This document shows, one piece after another, positions 10,454-22,198 of a DNA stretch of 64,000 bases. The DNA is taken from the NCBI RefSeq assembly GCF_000226115.1, contig NC_016457.1:1550001-1614000 (forward strand), written 5' to 3'. Positions within the stretch are counted from its first letter, which is position 1, and each line of letters starts with the position of its first letter. The notes beneath the pieces are model-generated. The model was not told the DNA's origin. It made no database searches and saw nothing but the letters and a program-made list of their open reading frames with translations. Origin of the DNA: Thermothielavioides terrestris NRRL 8126. Its lineage: Eukaryota > Ascomycota > Sordariomycetes > Sordariales > Chaetomiaceae. Both the position numbers and the translations under genes were made by a program.

Positions 10454-13400
10454 TCAGTGCTTCGTGCTCGCCCGCTTCTTCTCAATCTTCTCGAGCTCCA
10501 TGTCGATGCGTTTGAAGCTCCAGCTCTTCCAGAAGGGCGGGTACAGGAACGGCCGCAGATCGAAGCGGTTGTCGTCGGGTGCTGCCGACATGGTCAATCA
10601 ATCAATCGTCCACATCAACCACTGTTCTTCCCCCCCTCCCCCGCCCTCCTCTCAAGATGTTACTCACAGTAGTCGTTGCAGTGGAGCGCGGGCGTCAGCG
10701 TGGTCATCTTATGGCCTGGGTTGAACCCACCGTCAGCCAGCCAGCAAGCAAAAGCACGCACACGCGGATTCCTCCGGGTGAATGAGGAATGAGAAACGAC
10801 GCAACAAAGCGACAGCACGTACGGTTGATGGCATAGAAGTGGAAGAACTTCTTGACCTTCTCGGCCACCTGCGCGGGCGTGTAGTACGGCGCATCGTCGT
10901 CCGGCTTGCGCTCGCGGTCGGCGCTCCAGTCGTGCACCAGCCGCTGGAACATGCCGAACGGGCCGAGCTTGTTGAGCTTGCGGAGCCGGCCGAAGATGGT
11001 CAGTTCCTGGTACGTCATGCCCATGTCTACGGGCAATCTCGAGTTAGAAAGAGGGCAAGACTGGATGGACTGCCAAAGAAGGGAGGGAGGGAAGGGGGGG
11101 GGGGTGCCCTACCCGCTTCATCGCTCTGGACGTAGTCCTGTGTGATTGGTTCCTAGAAGGTGAGGTAGAGTTAGCCTTTCTGCAACAGCTATACAAGATT
11201 TGCTGGCGAGGCTTTCTTACAAGCTCGGCTGTGGGAACCGCCGTCAGGAACTCGTGGAGGCAAGGCAGGTCGAAGTTGGTTTCAGCCCATGCGATAAAGC
11301 GCTTCAGGTCCGCCTTGTCGATGGAACCGATGGGGTTCTGCGACGACGACACTGTCAGAAGTCTGATCCTCTCGTCATGTGGTGGGAACCGAGAAAACAT
11401 GGACGTACGATGTCTGCGCTCTGCAAGGAACGTTAGCCCTGAAATGGATCACGTCGGCGGCAGGATAAGACAGGTAGGTGACTTACCGAGCAGTCGTACT
11501 TGGTCAAATAGCCTCGTAGACCTAGACGTAACCATGCATTAAATCACCATGACCCTCCATCAATTTGTCTTGGAAAAAAAGGGGGCAACGTACTCTGTTG
11601 ATACGTCAGCATCAAGAAGTGTAAGCCCCTCGAGAACACTACGTACCTCGCCAACGTTAGCGCTCCCAAGCACCAACAAGCTGCCGCCACCGGGTCTCTT
11701 GCGAGCCGTGGGGAGAATCTGCCCAAACTCCTACGGCGTCAATCAGCATCACGAGTTCAGGGAACACAACGAGATAAATTGCCGCCTTACGTAGGCCGTC
11801 ACCATCCTGATTCGTGCCTGCAAGCACTGGAGCGTCAGGTTCTCCTGCACGGAGCCGCCCTCGACCTTGAACCGGGGCTCGAAGCCGACCGTGTCCACGA
11901 CGAGCTTCTTCTGCGCCTCGTAGATGTCGTCAATGTCGAGGTTGACGTGGTAGCTGCCGATGGCGGCGGAGAGGTCCCTTGCGCGCTGGCGCGTCTCGCG
12001 CGAGCTCTGCTTCTTCATGCCCATGTAGAGCGTGGTGAAGACCTGGTTGCAGAGCTCCTGCGGCGTCTTGGGCAGGACGCCCTCGTCGCCGTACCTTGCG
12101 ATGCGCTTGACGTCTTCGATCACCTGCTGGTTCCCTTCTTCGACGGCTTTCATGACGATTCGACACATGGAGTAGACGAGAACTAAACCAGACGCTTGAT
12201 GAGCATGTTCTGAAGCGGCAATACAGCGGAGGGGAAACTGAACGAACATACCGGCGGTCGCACAGGAGTCAATGCCGCCGCTCAGGGGAACCAGATAGCC
12301 CGCAGCGCCGGACCGGCGGAGATACTGTCAAGAATAGGCCGTTAGCGTCTAGCCAGCCGGGCTACAAACCACTCACTACGGACTCGACTTACATCCCAAA
12401 GGTAGCAGCCGCCGCAGAGGGCAATTTCTTCTTCGACAGGATGGTACCGCGGCTGGATGGGAAGGCTTGGGGCCTTGGACACGTCGGCGTCGTCATCCTC
12501 GGAGCTGAGCTCGAAGGGCGTCTGGATCCGCTGGTACTTGGCGGTGGACGCGGCCGCCTGGAGGCCGCGGGAGATGGCAGCGCGGTAGGACCTCACTTCC
12601 TCGAGGTCGACGGTGGCAGTGACCACCTCGACGTCGTTGAGGCTGAACTGCGACCCCTGGGCGACGACGTCGCCGTTGACAATGATCATGGCGCAGCCGT
12701 CGAAGTACAGACGCTCGCCGTCGCAGCCTTGCTGGTTCGCGTACAGGTAGACGCCGCCCGACTTGCGCGTGGCCTCCATGATCAGCTGCAGGCGGGTGTC
12801 GAGCTTCCGCAGGGTGAAGTGGCTGCCGCTGGAGTTGGTGATGATCTCCACGCCATCCAGGGCCATGTCGATGTGCGGGGCCTTGGGGGTGAAGAGCTCC
12901 TCGCAGGTCTCGGCGCCAAAGGCAGTCTCGGGGGTGGAGATGACGGCGTCGCCGAACAGGACGTGCGTCTCGCCCTGCACCTCGGCCAGCATCTTGGGCA
13001 AGTGGAAGAGCTCGGTCTCGCGGGGGCGCATCCAGGGGGTGAAGTGGCGCATCTCGCGGTAGTTGCCGTCGTTGGCGAGCCACATCTTGGGCCGGATCAG
13101 GAGGATCTTGCCGTCGAGGCAGATGACGCGGCAGTTGTACCGTAGGTTCCGGTGCAGGATCGGCACGCCGACGTCGAGGAGGATGCCGTGCGTGCTCTTG
13201 TCCAGCAGCAGCCGGCGGAGCATCTCCAGGCTGTGGGTGTAGACATCGAGCTCATGGAAGTGGTCCAGACTCGAGTAGCCGCAGATTTCCAGTTCCTAGG
13301 CCGTGTCCATGCATGGTTCAGTGACACGGAGAGAAGCGACTAGCCGATGCGCGACTTACAGGACCGACACGGAGCCGCGCCCCCGCAGCTTTTGCCTGGT

Positions 13401-13568
13401 GGATGCTCTCGATGATCCGGCCAAGGTTGCCCTCCCACTGCACAAGATGAGAGTCAGCGGGTGCTGGATGATGGCTAAGACGTGTGTATCACCGTCAACC
13501 GGCCGCTTGCTTACATCGAGAACCCATTGGTTCAAGCTGCAGGTCGCAACCGTCACAAGATGGCCCAT
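10454..13568 (-). CDS. QNS1: Glutamine-dependent NAD+ synthetase, 14 exons
   Basis: Final step of NAD+ synthesis: amidates deamido-NAD+ using Gln and ATP. Exons by splice consensus and frame: 13568-13515, 13437-13360, 13295-12393, 12324-12252, 12182-11791, 11730-11647, 11594 (1 nt), 11521-11487, 11420-11409 (12 nt), 11337-11221, 11152-11113, 11026-10823, 10715-10668, 10581-10454. They sum to 2169 nt, 722 aa; yeast Qns1 is 714 aa. The N-terminal nitrilase-type glutaminase carries the Glu (LEICGYSS), Lys ([11 protein letters not shown]) and Cys (GAETCEEL) motifs. The synthetase domain has the ATP P-loop [11 protein letters not shown], then [27 protein letters not shown] and NRFDLRPF. Without the one-nucleotide exon the frame breaks into a stop within seven codons. 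Identity is very strong; micro-exon usage is inferred. Confidence 0.95.
11594..11594 (-). other. Predicted single-nucleotide exon of QNS1
   Basis: On the minus strand the sequence reads ATCAACAG, A, GTACGT. The upstream 52-nt intron (11646-11595) has a CTGAC branch site and a CAG end. The downstream 72-nt intron (11593-11522) starts GTACGT and ends TAG. The A joins GT at the start of the next exon to form AGT (Ser) in [16 protein letters not shown], where human NADSYN1 also has Ser and yeast has Cys. Confidence 0.75.
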
Positions 13569-14588
13569 AGCTGCGGCGTGCGGGTTTCCGTATCCAGGAG
13601 CCGCCGGTTTTCAGGGGCTATCAGATCCAGAAAGATGCTGTATATTTTGGAAAATGAGCAGGGCTCTTCAGTAGATCTCGGGCTATGAATCCCACTGAAC
13701 TGAGCAGCTCTTTTTGTAAGCGTCCGGCGACGGTGAGAGAAGGAATATTCCGGAGACGGCGCGTCTCCGCATTGCCAGCGTAGATAGGTAACTAAGGGAA
13801 CTGGGTAATGAAGCCCGGTAATTTTGGAGATATAAAAGTCGGTACGGATTTCCAGTGCAATTTAATACACGGAAAGCCCCAGCAGTGAGTCTAGAGAAAC
13901 AGAAACCCAGTTCTTTCACTCTGTTATTCTCTCATGCTTCCTGCTTTGGGGCTTGGGTTAGAGTTATGGCATGTGCGCTTTCATTGCATAGGCACCCAAG
14001 TCACTCAACGCGAATCTGCGGGGTGTGAGATGCAGCCTGCGAAAACCATTGCACAGTTGAAGATTAACTTTGGAGCATGTGCCAAGGCTATGACGTGCAA
14101 GAACATTCGAAAGAGGCTTGTTGCCCAGCAGGAGCGGCTTGCAGGGCTGACACGGTGTGGAATACGTTATCGCAGTCGTGGTTGTACTGTGTCCCGGCCG
14201 CTGCGTAACACACAGGAATCCCGTCCAGCCGCATCTGCGGCGAAGTTAACGCATGTGCTGTCTCTCGTTTTTTTTCTGCGCTCGGGCGCAACCATCAAAG
14301 AGAAGGCAAAAAGAACCCGCGTCGACGGAGTCTTTTGCCAATGCATCTCGCCTCGAAATCCCCCCGCGACCACACACACTAGCGAACTGCCGTTAGCATT
14401 CTCTTGTATGTGTGGTCGTGCTTTGCGCTTCCTCCGAACGTTCGAGAGGCCGAAAGAACGAGAACGAGAACGAGGAAGAGAACGAACACCCGGGAGTCTG
14501 GAAGCGAAGCAAAAGCCGCTTCTCACTCACCACTCGACCACTGCTCTCTCTGCGCTCCTCTCCTCTGCGCTCCTCTGAGGCTCTCAAC
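13569..14588. other. Divergent promoter region, QNS1/TFIIE-alpha
   Basis: A spacer of 1.0 kb. Short frames here show no homology that I recognise. The last 180 bp are GA/CT-rich with open frame into TFIIE-alpha but no in-frame ATG before 14589. Confidence 0.55.
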
Positions 14589-15629
14589 ATGGAGGTCGCC
14601 CAAACGCTGGTGCGCGCCGTTATTCGCGCCTTCTACTCGACCCAGGACGTCCTGGTCATCGAGGCCCTCACGACGCACTCGGCTCTGCGCGACGACGAGC
14701 TGGCGTATCTTATGAAGATGAACCTCAAAGATCTGCATCGCCTCTGCGCATCCCTGCGCGACGCCCGCTTCATCGCCGTGCACACGCGACCCGAGATGCA
14801 AGCCGGCAAGACGCGGCCGATCAACCGCACCTACTACTACATCGACTACCGCCAGACCATCGACGCCATCAAGTGGCGCGTCTACAAGACCGACAAAGAC
14901 ATGCAGGGGAGCGTCCAGCCCGTCGACGAATCCAAGGAGTACTCGTGCCCGCGCTGCCGCGCCCAGTGGACCCAGCTGGAGGTGCTGGACTCGGCCTCGG
15001 CGCAGGGCTTCATGTGCCAGCGGTGCGGCACGCTGCTGGAGCGCGCCAAGGAGCGCGAGGCGCCCGGCCACCAGCAGCTGTCGCGCATGAACAACCAGTT
15101 CAAGTTCATGACCGACATGCTGCAGCAGGTCGACCAGGTCGTCGTGCCCGAGTGCACCTTCGACAAGGCGATCCAGGCCGCCCGCCCCATCGTGCGCGAC
15201 CCCACCCACGAGGTGGCCGCCAGCGTCCCCGTCGACACGGGCCTCAACAAGCCCTCCGCCGTCAAGGGCCTCGCCAACGTCGGCCCCAAGACCATGCAGG
15301 TCACCATCTCGGACGGCGACAACGAGCAGGAGCGCCTCGAGGAGCGCAAGCGCAAGGAGCGCCTGCTCAGGGAGAACGCCCTGCCCTCGTGGATGACCGA
15401 GAGCTCCGTGCCGCCCATCACCAGCCAGCCCAGCCAGACCAGCCAGACGCGATCCTTCGAGATGGTCGACGCCGCCGACGACGAGGTCGACCTCGTGCCG
15501 TCCAAGCGCGTGAAGCTGGAGACGGCCGACACCTCGACGGCCGCGGCCGCCGACGACAAGAGCGCCGTCATGAGCTTCAAGATGGAAGAGGAAGACGAAG
15601 ACGAGCTCGAGTTCGAGGATGTGGTCTGA
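14589..15629 (+). CDS. TFA1: TFIIE alpha subunit
   Basis: Large subunit of general transcription factor TFIIE, which recruits and regulates TFIIH at RNA polymerase II promoters. Single exon, 346 aa, starting at the ATG in CTCAACATGG. Residues 1-105 form the winged-helix TFIIE domain (MEVAQTLVRAVIRAFYSTQD). A zinc ribbon follows with C120-x2-C123 and C143-x2-C146 (YSCPRC, FMCQRCG). Residues about 150-200 are helical (MNNQFKFMTDMLQQVDQVV). The tail is acidic and ends EEEDEDELEFEDVV, as in the TFIIH-binding acidic region of the family. It is shorter than yeast Tfa1 (482 aa). Confidence 0.96.
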   Translation: MEVAQTLVRAVIRAFYSTQDVLVIEALTTHSALRDDELAYLMKMNLKDLHRLCASLRDARFIAVHTRPEMQAGKTRPINRTYYYIDYRQTIDAIKWRVYKTDKDMQGSVQPVDESKEYSCPRCRAQWTQLEVLDSASAQGFMCQRCGTLLERAKEREAPGHQQLSRMNNQFKFMTDMLQQVDQVVVPECTFDKAIQAARPIVRDPTHEVAASVPVDTGLNKPSAVKGLANVGPKTMQVTISDGDNEQERLEERKRKERLLRENALPSWMTESSVPPITSQPSQTSQTRSFEMVDAADDEVDLVPSKRVKLETADTSTAAAADDKSAVMSFKMEEEDEDELEFEDVV

Positions 15630-15861
15630 GATTGGGGCGGGGGGAAGAATGGCGAGTTAGTTTGTGCTGTCTGGTTCGGAGAACGGAAGGGCAAAGAAAG
15701 AAAACAAGCGAGCGCGCCAAAGTTCGTTTTGGGATCAGCTCAGCTCGCGCCACGCCGGGGGCTCAGGAGGGTGATGCCTCAGTTGGCCTTACAACGGCGG
15801 GCCTCCACGCAGCAGTCGGCTCTCGCGTGGTTGGCGCTATTTCGCGACAGAACCCACGAAG

Positions 15862-15896
<35 letters not shown>

Positions 15897-16483
15897 ACAA
15901 CGGCGGGTGCTCTTCGCGGGCGAGTGCTGCCGGTGGCAGCACCTACATACAGACTGCGAATCGCCAGGCCGAAACGGTTGTCCAAGCATGGAATTGCATG
16001 GAAGACCGGGCATGTTGAGAGCTCTGTGAGCTCTTTTGCTGCATGACGCGGGAGCAGTTCATCCCCCGCTCCCCCGAAAAGGGGGATTTGGGAGGTGACA
16101 TTGGGAGCCTGGAAGGCCAGCTAGGATGGAGGAGCGCTGAGAGATAACAGGGATCAGGGGCTAACCGAAGCATAGGCAAGCAGGTTTCGCTATATATAGC
16201 AAGAGCTTGGTTAGTATTGTACTGTACAACGGGACGCAAAAATCACTCGGCGTTGGGCTGGCGGAAACCCTGGCTAGAGAGATAGAAAGAATAGAATCAA
16301 TCCCACGTAAGACCAGCCCTTCATTTGCCGTTCCAAAGCCACCCAGCATGTAAGAAAGAAAATAAGAGAAATTTAACAAAAAACAAGGCACCTCGCTATC
16401 CCGCCTGCGTATAGCCTCATCCATTCGACTCCCGCCTGGGCCCGCCGCTCCCTGGTTCGGCCTCGCCTTGCCATGCAAATCTA
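15630..16483. other. Convergent intergenic region, TFA1/SMC1
   Basis: Holds the 3' flanks of TFA1 and SMC1 and a GA dinucleotide repeat. Frames seen here continue by chance from neighbouring exons; no separate gene is supported. Confidence 0.6.
15865..15895. repeat. (GA)15 microsatellite
   Basis: Fifteen uninterrupted GA dinucleotides 3' of TFA1. Confidence 0.9.
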
Positions 16484-19400
16484 TCACTTGTATTTTCGAA
16501 GCTGCATCCAATCAGTGACAACCATCCTCATTACGCGTCAGAGGGAGAGAGGGGGGAGGGAAGAGAAACTCACATCGAGCGTCAGCGTCCGCGAGGTGTT
16601 GGCTTCCTGGTCGCGGTAGACGCCGACGAGGCTCTCGCTGTCCTGGAACAGGGTCGGCTTGAGGCTGATGACGATGAACTGCATGCCGGGCCCGGCGTGC
16701 TCGCGGATGTACTTCTTGATCTTCTCGACGTTGGCGTTGTCGAGCGCGGCGTCGACCTCGTCGAGCACGAAGAAGGGGCTCGGCTGGTACGAGTGGATGG
16801 CGAACAGCAGGGCGAGCGCCGCCATGGTCTTCTCGCCGCCCGACAGATGCTCCATGTCGCGGAAGCGCTTGAGCGGCGGCATCGCGTGGTACTTGATGCC
16901 CGACAGGTACGGCGTGTCCGTGTCCTCCTCGATGTCGAGGTAGGCCTGCCCGCCGAGCGGGTACGCGTCCGACCGCGTCAGCTCCTTGTACACGTGCGTG
17001 ATCTGCTCCTGGATGTGCGTGAACGCCCGGTTGAAGAGCTCGAAGCGCTTGTCCTTGACTTTGTTGAAGGCCTCGCGCGCGGCCCGCAGGGCGGCTCGAG
17101 AGTCTTCAAAGTCCTTTTCGGTCGACTCCAGCCGCGCTTTGACCGACTCGAGGCGCTCCATGGCACGCAGGTTGGGGTTGAGCTTCTCGAGCTCGGCGGT
17201 GAGAGACGCGATCTTTTCTTGAAGCTTGTCTTCGTGGTCGTCGTCCGGCTACGCGGGTTTTGGTCAGCCTCGTGATTACGGTGCTCAGGTCTGCAAGGGG
17301 GGAAAAGAGCCGACTCACGTTTTTGAGATCCTCGTCTAGACCGTCAAAGTTAATCTCGATGCCGTAGTCATCCATGGCGGCCTCCAGCACTTCCTCCTCA
17401 TCCTCTTCGCCATCGACATCCATGGCGTCCTGGTCCCTCCGTAGCAGCGCATCCTCGTTCGGTATGTCGTCGAGCGAGCCCTTACTTAGCGGCAGCCGGA
17501 TCTGCTCCAGCCTACATCTCCTGAGCAGGGCGAATTTCTGGGCGCTGTTCTTCTGCACCGTCACTTCGAGGTTGCTGATCTCCTTTAACCTCGACTCAAT
17601 CTCTCGATTCTTCTTCTGCAGGTCTTGCTTCGCGTCCGCCACCTTCTTGGACTTCTCAGCATGGCTGGCCTTGAGCTCCTCCAGGGACTCCTGGAGGGCT
17701 GCCAGCTCGTCCTGGTCTTGCGCCTTGGCCTCTTCAATCTCCTCTTTTGCCTTTTGATAGCCCTCGAGATCTTTTTGGTGCCGCTTCAGCGTTGCCTCCA
17801 TTGCGCGCAGCCGATCGTTGGCCGCGTCGTGCTGTGATGTCTCCCAAGACAAGTTGTTCTGGATGCGCTGCTTCTGCAGGTCAAAGTCCTGGCGCTTCTG
17901 TGCCGCTTCCTGCTCGAGACTGCCCTGCTGAGCCTCGTAGGCGCGGATGTTCTCGTAACCAAGCCTCCTGCAGAAGTCGGCGAAGATCTTATCCTCGACG
18001 TCAGAGATGGCCTTCTCAAACTTCTCGACGATCGCACGTGTCCGCTGCAGCTCGCCGTCCTTCTCGGCGTACTTGGGCTCGTAGTCCCGGAGCTCTCGTT
18101 TGGCATGGTCAAGCTCCTTCTGCTTGCTCTTGAGGTTCTTCTCGAAGGCGGCCAGCTCGCTCTGTTGGAGTCGCAGACGCTGCTCGAGAGCGGCGATTTC
18201 GTTTTGCAGCGACTCTTCGGCCGCTCCTCGCCTTCCTGGCCTGGGCAGCTTCGCGATCTCGTCGCGGAGCTTCTCGGCCAATCGCTGCAGATTTTGCACG
18301 TCGTGCTCCTCGAACCGCCGTTTCCCGCCCTTGTCCTCTGGTAACCGACCACCGGACATGGTGCCGGCTTTATGGATCACGAAGCCCTGCAATGTTACTG
18401 CCTTCACTTGGATTTTCCGCTTGTAGACGATATCCTTGGCGATATCTAGACTATCGCATACCACGGACCCGCCACAGGCATATGCAATAGCCCGCTCCAG
18501 AGAAGGGTCGAAATCGACGGTGTCGAGGGTCAGCCGGGCGCCGGAGATGCCCTTCACGGCAGGGTTGGACGTGTTGACTTTGATGTTGTCGAGTGGGATG
18601 AACGTGATGGGCGGGAATCGCTGGTCCTTGAGATACTGGACGCAGTCCACGCCCGTCTTCTCGGTGTCAACCACGACTGCGTCGAACTCGCGTCCCAGCG
18701 CAGTGATGACGGCCTCGTCGAACTTCTTCTGCTTGGGCTTGCAGAGCTCGCCCACTCGACCGCGGACGCCCGGGTAGATGCGCTTAAGATCGCTGATCAT
18801 GTTCCGCATCTTGACCTCTTTCTCGTTCTGCCTGCGCCCCATGTCCGCGTCGTCGAGCTTCCTCAATACGTCGCGAAGCTTCTCTTCCAGCTCGGTGTGA
18901 GTGTTATTGATCCGAATCCGCTCAGACTGCACGCTGTTGAACTCCTTCTTTTTCGTATCGATCTCGCTGGTTATTTGGCGGACTGAATCTTGGCTGGCAT
19001 TCCGGCGGTCCTTAATCGCCTGGAGCTCGCTCTGCAGTTTCTCGACGGCCGCCTCGCACTTGTCGATCTTGCCCCTGAGGCTGCTTACTGTTACCTCGTC
19101 GCCTTTGAGTTGGCGCTCCAGATTGGCCAGCTTCGCTCGGTTATCCGAGGTTCTCCTCATGGCTTCGGCCTGCAGGCTCGTGTACTCCTTGCGGTCCGCG
19201 TCACTCAGCTCCTTGCCTTGCTTCTTCAACGTTTCGGACCATTGCTTCTCGAATTGCTGGTGGGCTTTCTCGACGGTGGCCAAGTCCTTCTTCAGCTTCA
19301 GGATGCCGGCCGCTTTCTCGTCGCGGTCTTTCTTGACATCGCCAATCCGTTTCTGGAGCACGGTCATATCCTGCGAGCTTTGAGCAATCTTCTCGTCGAT

Positions 19401-20568
19401 GGGAACCAGGCTGTTGTCCCGGTCTTCGATGCTCTTCTCCTTGGCCTTGATGTTCTTCTCGATCCTGCTGACCTCGCGGCCGACGGTGGCCTGCTCCTTC
19501 CGAGCCGCCTCCAACTTCTTCTCAAAGGCCTCCACGTTACGGCGGAACTCTTTGAGATTCTCCTGGTGCTCCTGGATCTGCGCGCTGGACTCGTCCATGA
19601 CCCGCTGGAAATGGTAGAGCTTCCACAAAATGTGGGTGATGACGGCCTCGTCCCGCTCCTCGGTCTTCTTCTGGAAATTCTCGGCCTCTTTTTTCTGCTC
19701 CTGATACTGTTTGATCTCCGAGTTGATGCCTCGCCTCCGATGAAGCTGGAAGTTCTGGTTCTCCGCGGCTTGCTCGGCCTCGGCCTGAAGCCTCTCGTAC
19801 TCGGCCTTGTACTCCAGACTGCCCGATATCTGCTCGATAAGGCGGGTCAGGTCCTGCGGGGACTGGGAGGCAATGGCCTCGACATCTCCTTGGAAAACCA
19901 GGAAATTCCGCGCCTTGATCAGGATGTTCTCCTCTTCGAGGGCCTCATTGTACTGCTGGGCGGTGACAACACGGTCGTTGATGCGGTACTCGCTCGTGCC
20001 GTTGCTCGTGATCGTCCGTTTCCACCGCTGCTCGTCGCCCGCATCGTCCTCGTAGACCGCCATGACCCAGGCGGTCTTCGGATCGTTCCGGGACGCACGT
20101 TGCGACGCATCGTCATCGTCGCCGTCCTCGTGGCCGTTGGCTTGCCCGTTCGTGGCTGGCGCGGCAGTTCCGTCATCTTGAATTTTGGACGTCTTCATGA
20201 CGCGCCCGCGGTAGACGAGGTCGCGGAGATGCGACGATCGAAGGTGGGATGACTTGATGCCAAGGACGAACGAGATGGCATCCATGCTAGACCGCGGCAC
20301 GGCGCACATCTGTTAGCGCTAGTCTCGGGATTGCGCGCGACCAGCGAGCGCAGGCGCGGCGCAGGCGCAGGCGTAACTCACGAGTTCGATTTGCCGGAGC
20401 CATTGGGGCCGATGATGGAGGTGAAATAGGAGTCGCCAAACAGCAGGGTGTGGTGGCCCTTGTAGGACTTGAAGTCTAGTGGCGCAGGTAAGCATCCACA
20501 CCACTGGCGCGGGTTCACCGCGGCGGGCGGCACGCACTGAAGAGCTCGAGGCGGATGAGCTTCCCCAT
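16484..20568 (-). CDS. SMC1: Cohesin subunit Smc1
   Basis: SMC-family ATPase that with Smc3 and kleisin entraps sister chromatids. Five exons: 20568-20538, 20475-20382, 20286-17319, 17248-16574 and 16501-16484, giving 1261 aa. The N-terminus reads MGKLIRLELFNFKSYKGHHT with Walker A GPNGSGKSNS split by intron 2. Coiled coils flank a hinge at about residues 540-690 (RIYPGVRGRVGELCKP to TMSGG). The C-terminal head has the signature LSGGEKTMAALALLFAIH and Walker B FFVLDEVDAAL. The last exon encodes only LRKYK and the stop, matching the usual fungal end LTLDLRKY. Length matches the family (about 1225-1265 aa). Confidence 0.97.
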
Positions 20569-22198
20569 GGCTGTCGCGGGTTGCTCCGGGGCGTGGAGCA
20601 CGCTACCACCAGGACCGTCCTCTGCTTTTGTCGCGTCAAGATGTCGAGGGGTCGAAGCGGGATAACGCGCTAATGGTCGAATCTGAGCCGTTCATACAGT
20701 GCTGGGCATCGGAACGCGCGTAGAATCCAAGTGGTGAGTGGTGTCGGCCAGTGCTGCCTCATCGGTCGCGCCAGGTCCCGCCTCGCAATTCACGTTATCG
20801 CGCGACGGACTTGAATTTCCAGCGCGACGAGACAGCGGTCGGTCGGTGGTGGGGGCGGGGGTGCACGGACCAACCTAAACAGCTTTTGCTCAAGGAAGTC
20901 GCAGGTCCACCAGTGTAATCTGTACCGTATGTACCGTACCAACCAAGGTAGGTGCCCGCTTTACCAACTTTTATTGCAAAGTCCTGAGTGAAGCTGTGAT
21001 GCCACAGACCCTCGCAGTGGCATAATCATTATGATAATGCCCGTCCCGCGCGCTGTCACATTTCTAAGGATTTCCTCTTGGGAAGCTGTTAATCCGAAGT
21101 CTGATACCCGCGCTGGGTCTGGTAAATAACGGTACCTAAAGGTAGTCCTGCCGGAAACGGCACTTGGAGTCTGACGGAGCTCAGGTTAATGCTATCTTGA
21201 TTACCTGGTAGTTACCCGCAGAACCGTACCATGGCACTGCCGTAGTCTGCGCTTTTAATATCAGCAGCGATCTGAGAAGTGGCTATGCTTCAGAACGAAC
21301 GTATTACTAGGTCAGCTGGATGATTTGGGCGCCTGGTGGTGGGACGGATGTAAGTGAGTCGGAGGTGTCTGCCTGTCACGCCTCTAACGTTACTTGCTGC
21401 GGCAGCACGGCCTACTGCGGACTTAACTATCAGTCGGGTGCAGATAAAGCTCCATGGGACCAGGTTGTAGTTGCCTGGTTTCGTCCAGTAAGAGCGCAGC
21501 TTTGCGACACGCCAAGTTGCTGAGCCAGTCGCAGAGCTTCTGTGAGACGCTAGTTTGATCGCAGCACCCATGTCAATCCTGAACACCTCCATGGCCTCCT
21601 TCGAGGTCAGCTGGGCATCCCCTACTTGGACGTCCACGACCACAACGCTCCAGTCCCGTCGCTCTCGTGGGCTGCAACAAAGCACGGGTTACCACCGCGG
21701 CGGGCCGATCCATCTACCTTTAAGTTTCGACAAAACCGCTGAGTCCCTGAGCCTCCCGGCCTTTCGACCTTGAACCTCGTTCTCGCTTGTCACAAGTGAC
21801 GCTAGGAGCAAACACCAGCTTGAAAGGCAGCTCCCGGAGCTTGACGTCTCCCGACGACACCAACGCAATAGCTCCCGAGTTTCTTCCTGATAACGCATGC
21901 GAACAAGCTAAGACCTGGGGGTAGTTGCTCGGTAGCTGTCGGAGAGGGGCATTTGTGCGAACTGTGGTCGGCGGCGCGTACTGCGCTCGACTCGATCGCC
22001 ACATTCGAAAATATCGTGCTGTGTAAGTCTCGTCGCTTCCCTCATGTTGCGCGCCGTTTGCCATCCATGACGTCGCATACCCACAAGCTCATCCCCGTCT
22101 CTTGTCTCTCCGAGGTTGACTGACGCTTTGACGCTTTAGCTCCATCGGCATCGCGCTGGCCAGTTCTATCTCGCCCAACCGGTCCGTTGCAAGTCGCG
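20569..22198. other. Divergent intergenic region, SMC1/GPC1
   Basis: A spacer of 1.6 kb with GTACC/TACCTGGTA-rich stretches near 20920-21240. A 131-codon minus-strand frame at 21290-21685 shows no motif I recognise, so no gene is called. Confidence 0.55.

Noticed and set aside
14873..16018. 381-codon plus-strand frame overlapping TFIIE-alpha
   Set aside because: Shifted phase of the same DNA; Arg-rich repeats without homology, while the other phase encodes the zinc ribbon.
18990..20252. 420-codon plus-strand frame opposite SMC1
   Set aside because: Leu-rich mirror of SMC1 coiled-coil codons; an antisense artefact of GC-rich third positions.
21290..21685. 131-codon minus-strand frame between SMC1 and GPC1
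   Set aside because: No recognised family, mixed composition and no splice or start support; left as intergenic.
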